A DNA stretch of 64,000 nucleotides. It comes from Sphingomonas taxi (lineage in GTDB: Bacteria; Pseudomonadota; Alphaproteobacteria; Sphingomonadales; Sphingomonadaceae). The translations under genes and the position numbers were made by a program. Each line of letters begins with the position of its first letter. Positions within the stretch are counted from its first letter, which is position 1. The DNA lies in assembly GCF_000764535.1 (NCBI RefSeq), contig NZ_CP009571.1:2103001-2167000 (forward strand). The letters are read 5' to 3'. Below the pieces are notes generated by a model. It saw nothing but the letters and a program-made list of their open reading frames with translations. It ran no database searches and was not told the DNA's origin. Below are positions 44,513 through 52,422 of this stretch, piece after piece.

Positions 44513-45225
44513 GACCGCACCCGCGGCCACAGCCGTCCCACCCGCGCGCAATAAGCGTCGTACGCCTCGCCGAATCGCTCGCGCAGCATCGCTTCCTCCT
44601 GCGGCACGCGCAGCCACCACATCGCGGCGAACGCAGGTATGGCGAGCATCCCGCCGACGCCATTGTGGATCAGCAAGGGCTGCACCAGCACGGCCAGCCA
44701 GATCGCCACATACATCGGGTGCCGCCACCGCGCGTAGACGCCGCCGGTGACGAGATCATGTCCGTCACGCACTTCCAGACCCGGGCTCCAGTTGCGACCG
44801 AGATCGGCGTGGCTGCGCCAGAAGAGCCAGAGCATCGGCAGCAGCGCGAGCGCGCCGACCGCCGTCGCCCAGTCGGGCAGGCGATAATCGGCGAAGGCGA
44901 ACAGTCCGGTGGCGAGGTGCAGCAGCGGCAGCAGCATCATCGTCGCGAACATACCGATCAGCAGCAGCACCTCGTCCCGCCCCTTGCGCACCGTGACGAC
45001 GCGGTTGCTGCGGTTGCGGGTCGCGTGCGGCAGGCGGATCGCGGTCATCGCGACGACCATCGCCAGCCAGGCGACCGCCCCCCAGCCGTTCTCGCGCCAT
45101 CGGAACAGGGCAGCGATGATGAGGAGCATGGCCGCGACCAGCATCAACTGGGTGCCCGCACCGCTCATCATCGGTCGGATATCGTCGTCAGACCGCCGTT
45201 GCGCTTCGATCCCACCGGTCACCAT
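44509..45225 (-). CDS. Isoprenylcysteine carboxyl methyltransferase-like membrane protein
   Basis: 238 residues with about five helices and the ICMT/PEMT C-terminal signature: GVYARWRHPMYVAIW, then PQEEAMLRERFGEAYDAYCARVGRLWP. The family methylates lipids or prenylated substrates with SAM; the bacterial substrate is unknown. An internal Met (MMSGAG) is also possible as start. A perfect 17-bp palindrome lies just upstream, between it and the YihY-HAD gene. Confidence 0.82.
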   Translation of the reverse strand: MVTGGIEAQRRSDDDIRPMMSGAGTQLMLVAAMLLIIAALFRWRENGWGAVAWLAMVVAMTAIRLPHATRNRSNRVVTVRKGRDEVLLLIGMFATMMLLPLLHLATGLFAFADYRLPDWATAVGALALLPMLWLFWRSHADLGRNWSPGLEVRDGHDLVTGGVYARWRHPMYVAIWLAVLVQPLLIHNGVGGMLAIPAFAAMWWLRVPQEEAMLRERFGEAYDAYCARVGRLWPRVRS

Positions 45226-45229
45226 CTGC

Positions 45230-45274
45230 CATCTCCCTATCTGCTATTGCGAGTCTGTAGCAGATAGGGAGATG
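45230..45274. promoter_or_regulatory. Perfect 17-bp inverted repeat
   Basis: CATCTCCCTATCTGCTA (45230-45246) and TAGCAGATAGGGAGATG (45258-45274) are perfectly complementary with an 11-bp spacer, between the stop at 45302 and the next start at 45225. There is no T-run on either side, so a simple rho-independent terminator is unlikely; an operator or a 5' UTR hairpin is possible. It is AT-richer than the surroundings. Confidence 0.65.
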
Positions 45275-45301
45275 AGGTGCTACCGTTTGCAGACGGCGCG
45301 G

Positions 45302-47158
45302 TCAGCGGTTCAGTGGCGACGCCGCAAACCGTCGCAGCAAGGCGGCGACATCGTCGTAGCGTGCCACAGCGCCACGCAGCGCCGCCTCGTCGAAACCGCC
45401 GGAGCGGACCGCCACCGCGGCCACGCCGCAGCGTTGCGCCGCAGTGATGTCGTAGGGCGTATCGCCGATCACGATCGCACGGTCCGGTGCGACGCCAGCC
45501 TTGGCCAGTGCCGCGGCGAAGATGTCGCCTGCCGGCTTGCTGGTGGCGACGTCGTCCTTCGACACCGTCGCATCCACCACGTCGGCAATGGCGAGCAGGC
45601 GCTGGTAATGCGCCAGATCCTCGCCGCTTGCCGACGAGGCGAGCACCACCCTGCGTCCGCTCGCCGCGACACGCCGGACGAGATCGGCGGCACCCGGGAA
45701 CGGACGAACGCGGTCGCGATAGCGCGCCTTGAACAGCTCGCCTTGTCGCGTCGCCAGCCGTTCGCGATCCTTTGGCGCCAGCGCCGGCAGCAAAGCGGGC
45801 ACGAGCAGGTCGCCGCCCTTGCCGATCTGGCCGCGGATCGCCTCGCGATCGACCGCATGCCCGGCTTCGGCGAAGGCGGCGTGCCACGCCTCGACGTGGA
45901 AATCGTTGCTGTCGACCAGCGTCCCGTCGAGATCGAACAGCACCGCCCGAACCTGCGCGCGTTCCCGCGTCAGCCACGCGGCCAGCGCGCTGGCGCCGAG
46001 CACGGCGACGCCGGTTCGCGCCTGCCCCCGCTTGCGCAACAGACGCAGGCCGAGCGTCGCCGAGGCGCTGGTGATCAGCCCGGCCTTGCCGAGCCCCGCG
46101 ACCTGCCCCGCCCGCGCCGCCGCGCGGCTTGCCGCAAAGTCCGCGGCGGCGGCGTGGCCATCGCGATCGGCGGGCAACGCCGCCTCGCCGTCGTCGCGCA
46201 CGCCGCGCGCCGCGCCGTCGCCGGCGACGTGATCCGCCACCCACGAGCCGCGACTGCCCAGCGGCCGGGCGGCACCGGTGGTGGTATCGGCCGCGGTCTG
46301 ATGTTCCAGCTCGGCGTTCAGCTCGGCGCCGAAGATCAGGATATAGGCAGACAGGTAGAACCAGGTCAGCATCACTACCACCGCGCTCAACGAGCCGTAG
46401 GTCGCGTTGTAATTGCCGAAATTGGCGACGTAGAGGCCGAAGCCCAGGCTGAGGAGCAGCCACCCACCCGCGGCGAACAGCGAGCCTGGCGTCAGCCAAG
46501 TCCAGCGCGCCCGTGCCCGCGATGGCCCGAAGCGATAGAGCGCCGCCGCCGCGGCCGAGCCGGCGACAAGCAGCAGCAGGTACGAGGCGAGCTTGCCGCC
46601 TACCACGACCACGCCCGGCGCCCCCGGCAGCAGCGCCTCGAGCTTGGCGAGTGCCGCGATCGCCAGCGCGGCGACCAGAGCGACGATCACCGCCGCCGCG
46701 GTGATGCCGAGCGCGAGCAGATTGACCCGGATGAAGCCGCGCTTCTCCTCTTCCTCATAGGCGATATTGAGCGCGGTGATCACCGCGCCGGCGCCGTTGC
46801 GCGCACCGAACAGCGCCAGCGCCAGCGCGAGCAGCAGCCCGAAGCCCTTCTTGCCGTCCGACGATTTGACGACGTTCATCAATTGCTCGCCGACCAGCGT
46901 CGCGGCATCGGCGGGCATCACCGCCGCCAGCCGGTTGACGTCGGCGATCACGGTCTGCTGATCGGCGATCAGGCCGTAGCTCAGCACGGTGACGCCGAGC
47001 AGCGGCACCAGCGCCAGAAACCCGTAGAAGGCGACACCGGCAGCGATCAGGCCGACATTGTCGCGGCCGGTCTCCGCCCAGGTCCGTTTGAGGACGGCCT
47101 TCCAGCCGCCCGCCGGCAATGCCCAAGGGCTGTGCACCCCATGTTCGCGATCGTCCAT
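45302..47158 (-). CDS. YihY/BrkB membrane protein fused to a HAD phosphatase
   Basis: One continuous frame of 618 residues from MDDREHGVHSPWALP. Residues about 15-285 form a YihY/UPF0761 domain with six helices (WAETGRDNVGLIAAGVAFYG, FGARNGAGAVITALNIAYEE, GSLSAVVVMLTWFYLSAYIL). Residues 285-400 are an Ala/Asp/Arg-rich linker with one more hydrophobic stretch. Residues 405-600 form a beta-phosphoglucomutase-type HAD domain: nucleophile D409-L-D411-G-T, ASSASGED, SKPAGDIF lysine and IGDTPYD. No start codon fits an independent HAD gene at the junction. An earlier Met at 47248 or 47173 is possible. A cytosolic phosphatase tethered to a membrane protein is the direct reading. Confidence 0.85.
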   Translation of the reverse strand: MDDREHGVHSPWALPAGGWKAVLKRTWAETGRDNVGLIAAGVAFYGFLALVPLLGVTVLSYGLIADQQTVIADVNRLAAVMPADAATLVGEQLMNVVKSSDGKKGFGLLLALALALFGARNGAGAVITALNIAYEEEEKRGFIRVNLLALGITAAAVIVALVAALAIAALAKLEALLPGAPGVVVVGGKLASYLLLLVAGSAAAAALYRFGPSRARARWTWLTPGSLFAAGGWLLLSLGFGLYVANFGNYNATYGSLSAVVVMLTWFYLSAYILIFGAELNAELEHQTAADTTTGAARPLGSRGSWVADHVAGDGAARGVRDDGEAALPADRDGHAAAADFAASRAAARAGQVAGLGKAGLITSASATLGLRLLRKRGQARTGVAVLGASALAAWLTRERAQVRAVLFDLDGTLVDSNDFHVEAWHAAFAEAGHAVDREAIRGQIGKGGDLLVPALLPALAPKDRERLATRQGELFKARYRDRVRPFPGAADLVRRVAASGRRVVLASSASGEDLAHYQRLLAIADVVDATVSKDDVATSKPAGDIFAAALAKAGVAPDRAIVIGDTPYDITAAQRCGVAAVAVRSGGFDEAALRGAVARYDDVAALLRRFAASPLNR

Positions 47159-47366
47159 GCCCGTCACCCCCATCAACGCTGATCGTCGTGCAAGGGCGAA
47201 CCGGCGTCGCGGCGCACGGTTCCGCGGCGATCGGTCTGCGTGGCGCATCCCGCTATGACACGACGTTAACCGCTTGTAACGGATGGTGTCCGGGATGGAC
47301 TTGGCGCATTGGCGGGCGGGGTCCGGACATGCTTGCGTCCGTGCGACCCATGCAGGTTATCCGAAC

Positions 47367-48698
47367 ATGAACGCGCCTTTCCAGCCGACCGCCCCGTATC
47401 GCACGACCGACAGTCAGCCGGCGCAGCGTATCCACACGCTGGACGTGCTGCGTGGCATCGCGATCTGCGGCATCCTGTTGATGAACATCCATGGCATGGG
47501 CGATGTCGCCGATTATCCGCTGGCCCGCTTCCCGGCCGGCTGGACCGGCGAATGGATCGCCTGGGGGCTACAGACGCTGTTCGTACAGGGTGCGATGCGC
47601 GGTCTGTTCACGATGCTGTTCGGCGCGAGCATGGTGATCATGCTGCGGCGTGCCGAGGGGGCGGATCCGTCGCCGCAGCCGCTCGACGTCTGGGTGCGGC
47701 GATCGCTGGCGTTGATGGGCTTCGGCGTCGCGCAATGGCTGCTGTTCCTGTGGCCGGGCGAGATCCTGTGGAATTACGGGATCAGCGGCCTGTTCCTGCT
47801 CGCCTTCCGCGCCGCACGCCCGCGCACGCTGCTGCTCGCCGCCGCGCTGCTCACCGCCGGCCTCGCCGCCAACGCCGCGGTGTGGACGCATCAGCAGGTC
47901 GCACAGCTCGAACAGGGACAGGCCGCCGGCCTGCGCCTCGCCCGCGGCCTGCCGGTGAGCAGCGACGATCGCCTCGCGATCCAGGCCGAGCGCGATCATC
48001 GCACCAGCATCCGCCCCACCGCCGAAGAACACGCCGAGCGGATCGCCAAGCGGACGCACGCGCTCACGCTGCTCCACTGGAGCGGCGGCTATTGGATGCG
48101 CGAGAATCTGACGATCACCGGCTGGGTCGACATCGCCGAGAGCATCAGCTTCATGCTGATCGGCATGGCGCTTTTCCGGCTCGGCATCCTCACCGGCGCG
48201 GCGCCCGCGGCGACCTATTGGCGGATGGCGATCGGCGGCTATGCCGGCGGATTGCTGCTCCGCGGGCTGCACGTCGCGCTGCTGGCGAAGACCGGGCTCG
48301 ACATGGGCTCGCCCGCGGCGCCGGGATGGGCCTGGGTGGTCATGGAGGCGGCGTTCGAGCCAGCCCGGCTGTTGGTGACGATCGGCCACGTCGGGCTGGC
48401 GGTGCTCGCCTTCCGCGGCGGATGGTTCGGCCAGGCGGTGACGCTGCGCACGCTCGGGCGGATGACCTTGTCGGTCTATTGCCTGCAATCGATCCTCGGT
48501 GCGCTGATCTTCTATGCGGCGGGCTATGTCGGCATCTTCACGCTGCCGCAGCTGTGGTTGACTGCCGCGGCGATCTGGGCGGTCTCGGCGCTGCTGTGCC
48601 GCTGGTGGCTGGCCTATCACGAAATGGGTCCGGCGGAACGACTGTTGCGGCGCATATCCTACGGACAAGCCGACAAGGCGCGCGCCGCACCGCTCTGA
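47367..48698 (+). CDS. DUF418 membrane protein
   Basis: 443 residues, about ten helices. The N-terminal RIHTLDVLRGIAICGILLMNI and the C-terminal GQAVTLRTLGRMTLSVYCLQSI and AYHEMGPAERLLR are the DUF418/YeiB hallmarks, related to acyltransferase-3-type membrane proteins. The function is unknown. The Met at 47367 is chosen over in-frame starts upstream. It is divergent from the YihY-HAD gene and its 3' end faces the ssrA coding piece. Confidence 0.85.
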   Translation: MNAPFQPTAPYRTTDSQPAQRIHTLDVLRGIAICGILLMNIHGMGDVADYPLARFPAGWTGEWIAWGLQTLFVQGAMRGLFTMLFGASMVIMLRRAEGADPSPQPLDVWVRRSLALMGFGVAQWLLFLWPGEILWNYGISGLFLLAFRAARPRTLLLAAALLTAGLAANAAVWTHQQVAQLEQGQAAGLRLARGLPVSSDDRLAIQAERDHRTSIRPTAEEHAERIAKRTHALTLLHWSGGYWMRENLTITGWVDIAESISFMLIGMALFRLGILTGAAPAATYWRMAIGGYAGGLLLRGLHVALLAKTGLDMGSPAAPGWAWVVMEAAFEPARLLVTIGHVGLAVLAFRGGWFGQAVTLRTLGRMTLSVYCLQSILGALIFYAAGYVGIFTLPQLWLTAAAIWAVSALLCRWWLAYHEMGPAERLLRRISYGQADKARAAPL

Positions 48699-48719
48699 GG
48701 CGCTCTACAATGATGTGAG

Positions 48720-48947
48720 GTGGGGAGCTTCTGTTGCCCGGTGCTCCCCGTACCGCTGGAATCCCTTCTGTTGCCCGGTGGGTCCAACCGCGTAATCTTG
48801 GAATAACCTCAGGCCGTTAGGCCCTCAGTTACGCCGCAATCGCGAGTGCTTCGTTATCGTTGGCACTTGTGTAATGGGCCGTTGCGGTGGTCCCATTCCG
48901 AGCGAAAGACAGCGCCCTTCAACACACGTCGATCCTAGTTCGGCCCC
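48720..48947 (-). ncRNA. ssrA: tmRNA, coding (5') piece of the permuted two-piece gene
   Basis: The minus strand from 48947 begins GGGGCCGAACTAGGATCGAC, the conserved tmRNA 5' end. The tag frame lies at 48864-48829: resume codon GCC, then A-N-D-N-E-A-L-A-I-A-A and TAA. The 3' part holds two hairpins (48722-48749 and about 48762-48783) with identical CACCGGGCAACAGAAG loops. The acceptor-stem strand GGGGCC pairs with GGCTCC of the other piece. tmRNA rescues stalled ribosomes and tags the nascent protein for degradation. Confidence 0.94.
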
Positions 48948-48975
48948 GTCATCGAAGCTGATCGCTCAGCTGCGG

Positions 48976-49059
48976 TGGTGGAGCCGCCGGGTACTGCCCC
49001 CGGGTCCGCTGCGTCTATTCAACGCCACCGTTTATCGCCATAGCCGGCTGGAAGCCGGC
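48976..49059 (-). ncRNA. ssrA: tmRNA, acceptor (3') piece
   Basis: Transcribed first. It ends on the minus strand with CCGGGGGCAGTACCCGGCGG then CTCCACCA at 48976, giving a T-stem CCGGG/CCCGG, acceptor strand GGCTCC and encoded CCA. AGACGCAGCG (about 49006-49015) can pair with CGCTGTCT of the coding piece as helix P2. The T-loop (GGCAGTA) is unusual. The 5' boundary is inferred from the promoter; a GCCGGC/GCCGGC hairpin lies there. The two pieces are separated by a 28-nt linker with an AGCTGA/TCAGCT hairpin, expected to be cut out. Confidence 0.9.
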
Positions 49060-49065
49060 GAGTGT

Positions 49066-49094
49066 CATATAGGCGCAACGTGCAGCCGCTGCAA
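49066..49094 (-). promoter_or_regulatory. ssrA promoter
   Basis: On the minus strand TTGCAG (49094-49089) and TATATG (49071-49066) are exactly 17 bp apart, placing the transcription start near 49059. Confidence 0.75.
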
Positions 49095-49140
49095 TCCACG
49101 CCTTTCGTTCGACACATTATGGCGTCATACGGCCGGCATC

Positions 49141-49572
49141 ATGTTGACCCAGCGTTCCCGCTACGCGCTGCGCGCGATGCTGTTCCTCGCCCAGGCGCCC
49201 GTCGCCAGTCCACCGATCCCGATGGGCCGGATCGCGGTCGCGGCGAACGTGCCGCGCAAGTTCCTCGAGCTGATCCTCGCCGATCTGCGCGATGCCGGCC
49301 TGCTGACCAGCACGCGCGGCAAGATGGGCGGCTACGTCCTGTCGCGGCCGGCGCGGCTGATCTCGCTCGGCGAGGTCATCCGGGTGATCGAAGGGCCGCT
49401 GGCGCTGGTCCCCTGCGTCAGCCGCACCGCCTATCGCTCGTGCACCGACTGCTACAGCGAAACCGACTGCGCGATCCGCCATGCGATGATGCGCGTCCGC
49501 GACGAGACCGCACGAATCCTCGACGGCACCAGCCTCGCGGAGGCGACCGCCGAGCATCTCGTCGCGGCGTAA
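49141..49572 (+). CDS. Rrf2-family transcriptional regulator
   Basis: 143 residues with the winged helix of Rrf2 proteins (LTQRSRYALRAMLFLAQ, then VPRKFLELILADLRDAGLL and STRGKMGGYVLSRPA). The Cys-rich segment PCVSRTAYRSCTDCYSETDC probably ligates an Fe-S cluster, as in IscR, NsrR and RirA. The ATG at 49141 is the family start; the longer frame crosses ssrA. It is divergent from ssrA. Its targets are unknown, with no Fe-S operon nearby. Confidence 0.88.
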   Translation: MLTQRSRYALRAMLFLAQAPVASPPIPMGRIAVAANVPRKFLELILADLRDAGLLTSTRGKMGGYVLSRPARLISLGEVIRVIEGPLALVPCVSRTAYRSCTDCYSETDCAIRHAMMRVRDETARILDGTSLAEATAEHLVAA

Positions 49573-49580
49573 CGCCCATT

Positions 49581-49685
49581 CGTCATCCCGACGAACGTCG
49601 GGACCCATGGATACGGCGCCGGCAGAGCCGGCCCGCATCATCGGCCCCACCGACACCATGGGTCCCGGCTTTCGCCGGGATGACG
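49581..49685. repeat. Palindromic repeat, family C copy 2
   Basis: CGTCATCCCGACGAACGTCG (continuing GGACCCATGG) faces CCATGGGTCCCGGCTTTCGC (ending GGGATGACG). The arms match copy 1 at 31.22 kb except for compensating changes in the left hairpin; the interior looks like a diverged, inverted copy. It lies between convergent rrf2 and mscL. Confidence 0.85.
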
Positions 49686-49694
49686 ATGGTAAGC

Positions 49695-50135
49695 TCAAAC
49701 CCGCGGCCGCGCCTTCAGTTCGTCGCGGATCTCGCGCAGCAGCGTCACGTCCGCCGGTTCGATCGGTACCGCGACCTCGGCCTTCGGCTTGGGGATCAGC
49801 CGGTTCACCGCGCGCACGATCATGAAGATGATGAAGGCGACGATGACGAAATTCGCCGCCTGGGTGATGAACGCACCATAGCCTAGCAGCGGCACCCCCG
49901 CCTTCTTGAGCGCGGCATAATCGCTCAGCGATCCCGCATAATTCGCCGGCACCGGCCCCATGCGCAGGAAATAGCCCGAGAAATCGAGGCCGCCGAAGAT
50001 CTTGCCGATCACCGGCATGATCACGTCCTCGGTCAGCGAGGTGACGATCTTGCCGAAGGCGGCACCGATGATCACCGCCACGGCGAGATCGAGCACGTTG
50101 CCCCGTGCGATGAACGTCTTGAATTCCTTGAACAT
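49695..50135 (-). CDS. mscL: Large-conductance mechanosensitive channel
   Basis: A homopentameric stretch-activated channel that releases solutes at hypo-osmotic shock. The 146 residues begin MFKEFKTFIARGNVLDLAVAV, with TM1 VIIGAAFGKIVTSL, the GGLDFSGYF loop, TM2 FVIVAFIIFMIVRAVNRL and a charged C-terminal helix. All are characteristic. Confidence 0.95.
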   Translation of the reverse strand: MFKEFKTFIARGNVLDLAVAVIIGAAFGKIVTSLTEDVIMPVIGKIFGGLDFSGYFLRMGPVPANYAGSLSDYAALKKAGVPLLGYGAFITQAANFVIVAFIIFMIVRAVNRLIPKPKAEVAVPIEPADVTLLREIRDELKARPRV

Positions 50136-50247
50136 GATCGCGCTTCCCTCGTTACCTGCCCGATGGCTGAGGTTAGGCGGCGATTACCCCTTCGCCAAGC
50201 CCGTCCACTGTCCTATATGCATAGGACAGATATTGCAGGAGATGTTC

Positions 50248-50847
50248 ATGTCGTCGCTTCGACCCGTTGCCGCTTTTGCCCTGGTCGCCACCGCTTCGGT
50301 GTCGCTGGCCGGCTGCGGCATCAATTCCGTGCCGACCGCCGAGGAAAACGCCAAGGCGCGCTGGGCCGACGTCCAGAACCAGTATCAGCGCCGCGCCGAC
50401 CTGATCCCCAATCTCGTCGCGACGGTGAAGGCCGCGGGCGCGCAGGAGAAGGACGTTCTCGTTCAGGTCACGCAGGCGCGCGCCGGCGCCAACCAGATCA
50501 AACTGTCGGGTGATCAGCTCACCGATCCCGCCAAGGTGCAGCAGTTCGAGCGCGCCCAAAATGCCGTGACGCTGTCGCTGCAACGTTTGCAGGAGGCCTA
50601 TCCCGAGCTCAAGTCGCAGGGCAATTACACCACGCTGATGAGCCAGCTCGAAGGCACCGAGAACCGCATCACCATCGCGCGGACCGATTACAACAATGCG
50701 GTGCAGGCTTATAACACCCGCATCCGCACCTTCCCCGACGCGGTCGGCGCGAAGATCTTCTACGGCGCCAAGCCGCTGACGCCCTTCGCCGCGACGGCGG
50801 CGAACGCGGAGAATGCACCGACGGTCAACTTCGGGAATTCGAGCTGA
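50248..50847 (+). CDS. lemA: LemA-family lipoprotein
   Basis: 199 residues. The lipobox L-A-G-C23 after a hydrophobic signal predicts a lipid-anchored protein. The LemA core is WADVQNQYQRRADLIPNLV, VTQARAGANQI and the end TRIRTFPDAVGAKIFYGAKPL. ATG codons occur at 50242 and 50248; GCAGGA is spaced correctly only for 50248. The gene begins a compact operon with two TPM proteins, the usual LemA partners. Confidence 0.92.
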   Translation: MSSLRPVAAFALVATASVSLAGCGINSVPTAEENAKARWADVQNQYQRRADLIPNLVATVKAAGAQEKDVLVQVTQARAGANQIKLSGDQLTDPAKVQQFERAQNAVTLSLQRLQEAYPELKSQGNYTTLMSQLEGTENRITIARTDYNNAVQAYNTRIRTFPDAVGAKIFYGAKPLTPFAATAANAENAPTVNFGNSS

Positions 50848-50849
50848 GG

Positions 50850-51749
50850 GTGACCCCGATGCTCGCCCGGATGCTGGCCGCGTGGCGGGCGGCGCTGTTG
50901 CTGATGCTGGCGTGGCTGATCGTCACGCCGGCGTCGGCGCAGACCTTTCCCAAATTCTCCGGTCTCGTCGTCGACGCCGCGAACGTGCTGCCGCCCGATC
51001 AGGAGGCGGCGCTGACCGCGAAGCTGACGGCGCTGCAGAAGGAGACGAAGCGCCAGCTCGTGGTCGCGACGATCCCCGACCTGCAAGGCTACCCGCTCGA
51101 GGAATACGGCTACAAGCTCGGCCGCGCGTGGGGCGTCGGTTTGCGCGACGTCAACAATGGCGCGGTGCTGTTCATCGCGCCGAACGAGCCCGCCGGGCAT
51201 CGCGGTCCACGGATCGAGGTCGGCCGCGGGCTGGAGCCGATCGTGACCGACGCCTTGTCCAGCGTCATCATCAATCAGGACATGATTCCGCGGCTCAAGG
51301 CGGGGGACATTCCCGGTGCGATGAATGCCGGCGTCGATGCTCTGTCGCAGCAATTGCGCGCCTCGCCCGAGGAGGCGCAATCGCGGCTCGATGCCGCCGC
51401 AAAGCAGTTCGATCAGGCCCATAAGCGATCCACCTCGCGGCAGGGCGGCGGCGTACCGTTCGGCCTCATCATCTGGGGCGTGATCCTGTTGTTCGTGCTC
51501 ATCCCGCTGTTCCGTGGCCGCAAGCGCGCTGGCCCTTGGGGACGACGCTATGATGACGGCGGCGGCAGCGCGTTGCCGATCGTCTTATGGGGCATCGCCA
51601 ATGAGATCGGCCGCTCGCAGGGCGGCGGCGGCGGTGGCGGTTGGGGCGGCGGTTCCGATGGCGGCAGCGACGGCAGCTGGGGCGGCGGCGGCTTCACCGG
51701 CGGTGGCGGCGGCGACTTCGGCGGCGGCGGCGCTTCGGGGAATTGGTGA
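50850..51749 (+). CDS. TPM-domain membrane protein (YgcG-type)
   Basis: 299 residues with a signal peptide (1-30, ASA-Q), a TPM domain (about 32-165, including RQLVVATIPDLQGYPLEEYGYKLGR and VEVGRGLEPIVTD), one membrane helix (about 205-222) and a Gly/Ser-rich tail of GGGGGGWGGG type. The start is GTG two bases after lemA, or an ATG nine bases further. The TPM fold is linked to photosystem repair in plants and to LemA in bacteria; its activity here is unknown. Confidence 0.88.
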   Translation: MTPMLARMLAAWRAALLLMLAWLIVTPASAQTFPKFSGLVVDAANVLPPDQEAALTAKLTALQKETKRQLVVATIPDLQGYPLEEYGYKLGRAWGVGLRDVNNGAVLFIAPNEPAGHRGPRIEVGRGLEPIVTDALSSVIINQDMIPRLKAGDIPGAMNAGVDALSQQLRASPEEAQSRLDAAAKQFDQAHKRSTSRQGGGVPFGLIIWGVILLFVLIPLFRGRKRAGPWGRRYDDGGGSALPIVLWGIANEIGRSQGGGGGGGWGGGSDGGSDGSWGGGGFTGGGGGDFGGGGASGNW

Positions 51750-51750
51750 C

Positions 51751-52422
51751 ATGCAACTGACCGATACCGATCGCGCCCGCGTTGCCGCGGCGGTGGCCGA
51801 GGCGGAACGGAGCACTGCCGGCGAGATCGTCACGATCGTCGCGCGTCGCTCGGACAAATATCACGACGTCGCGCTGCATTGGGCGGTGCTGGCGATGCTG
51901 TTCGTGCTCGCGCTGCTGGCGCTGTGGCCCGATGCGGCGGTGCGCCTCCACGGACTGGTCGCCGATCCGTGGGACGGCGCACCGGCGCCGGGCGGGCTGT
52001 TCACCGTCGCGCTGGTGCTGCTCGTGGTGACCTTCCTCGTCGTGCGGCTGGCGCTCGCCTATATGCCGCTGCGGCTGGCGCTGACGCCGGGCAGCACCGC
52101 CGCGCGGCGCGTACACACGCGCGCGCTGATGCTGTTCCGCACCGCGGCCGAGGCGCGAACGCTCGAGGCGACGGGGGTGCTCCTGTACCTGTCGCTCGAC
52201 GAACATCGCGCCGAGATCATCGCGGACAGCTCGATCCACAATCGCGTCGACCCCAAGGTCTGGGGCGCGGCGATGGCGGCGCTGATCGCGGCGACGCGCG
52301 ACGGCCGCCCGGGCGACGGCATGGCCGAGGCGGTGCGCCAGATCGGCCTCGTCCTTGCCGAGCAATTCCCGCCGCGGGCGGACGATACCAACGAACTGCC
52401 GGACCGATTGATCGAGCTATGA
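51751..52422 (+). CDS. Second TPM-domain protein
   Basis: 223 residues, one base after the previous stop. The TPM domain is split by two hydrophobic segments (about 44-64 and 85-108): the N-terminal VAAAVAEAERSTAGEIVTIVARRSD and the C-terminal GVLLYLSLDEHRAEIIADSSIH, GDGMAEAVRQIG. This layout is usual for the LemA-TPM-TPM clusters. It overlaps the Nudix gene by four bases. Confidence 0.85.
   Translation: MQLTDTDRARVAAAVAEAERSTAGEIVTIVARRSDKYHDVALHWAVLAMLFVLALLALWPDAAVRLHGLVADPWDGAPAPGGLFTVALVLLVVTFLVVRLALAYMPLRLALTPGSTAARRVHTRALMLFRTAAEARTLEATGVLLYLSLDEHRAEIIADSSIHNRVDPKVWGAAMAALIAATRDGRPGDGMAEAVRQIGLVLAEQFPPRADDTNELPDRLIEL

Noticed and set aside
44909..47182. 757-codon plus-strand frame opposite the YihY-HAD gene
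   Set aside because: The Arg/Gln/Pro/His-rich composition is typical of a shadow frame; the minus strand encodes clear YihY and HAD motifs.
48874..49140. N-terminal extension of the Rrf2 protein
   Set aside because: The extra 89 codons are antisense to the tmRNA pieces and lack similarity; the canonical Rrf2 start is at 49141.
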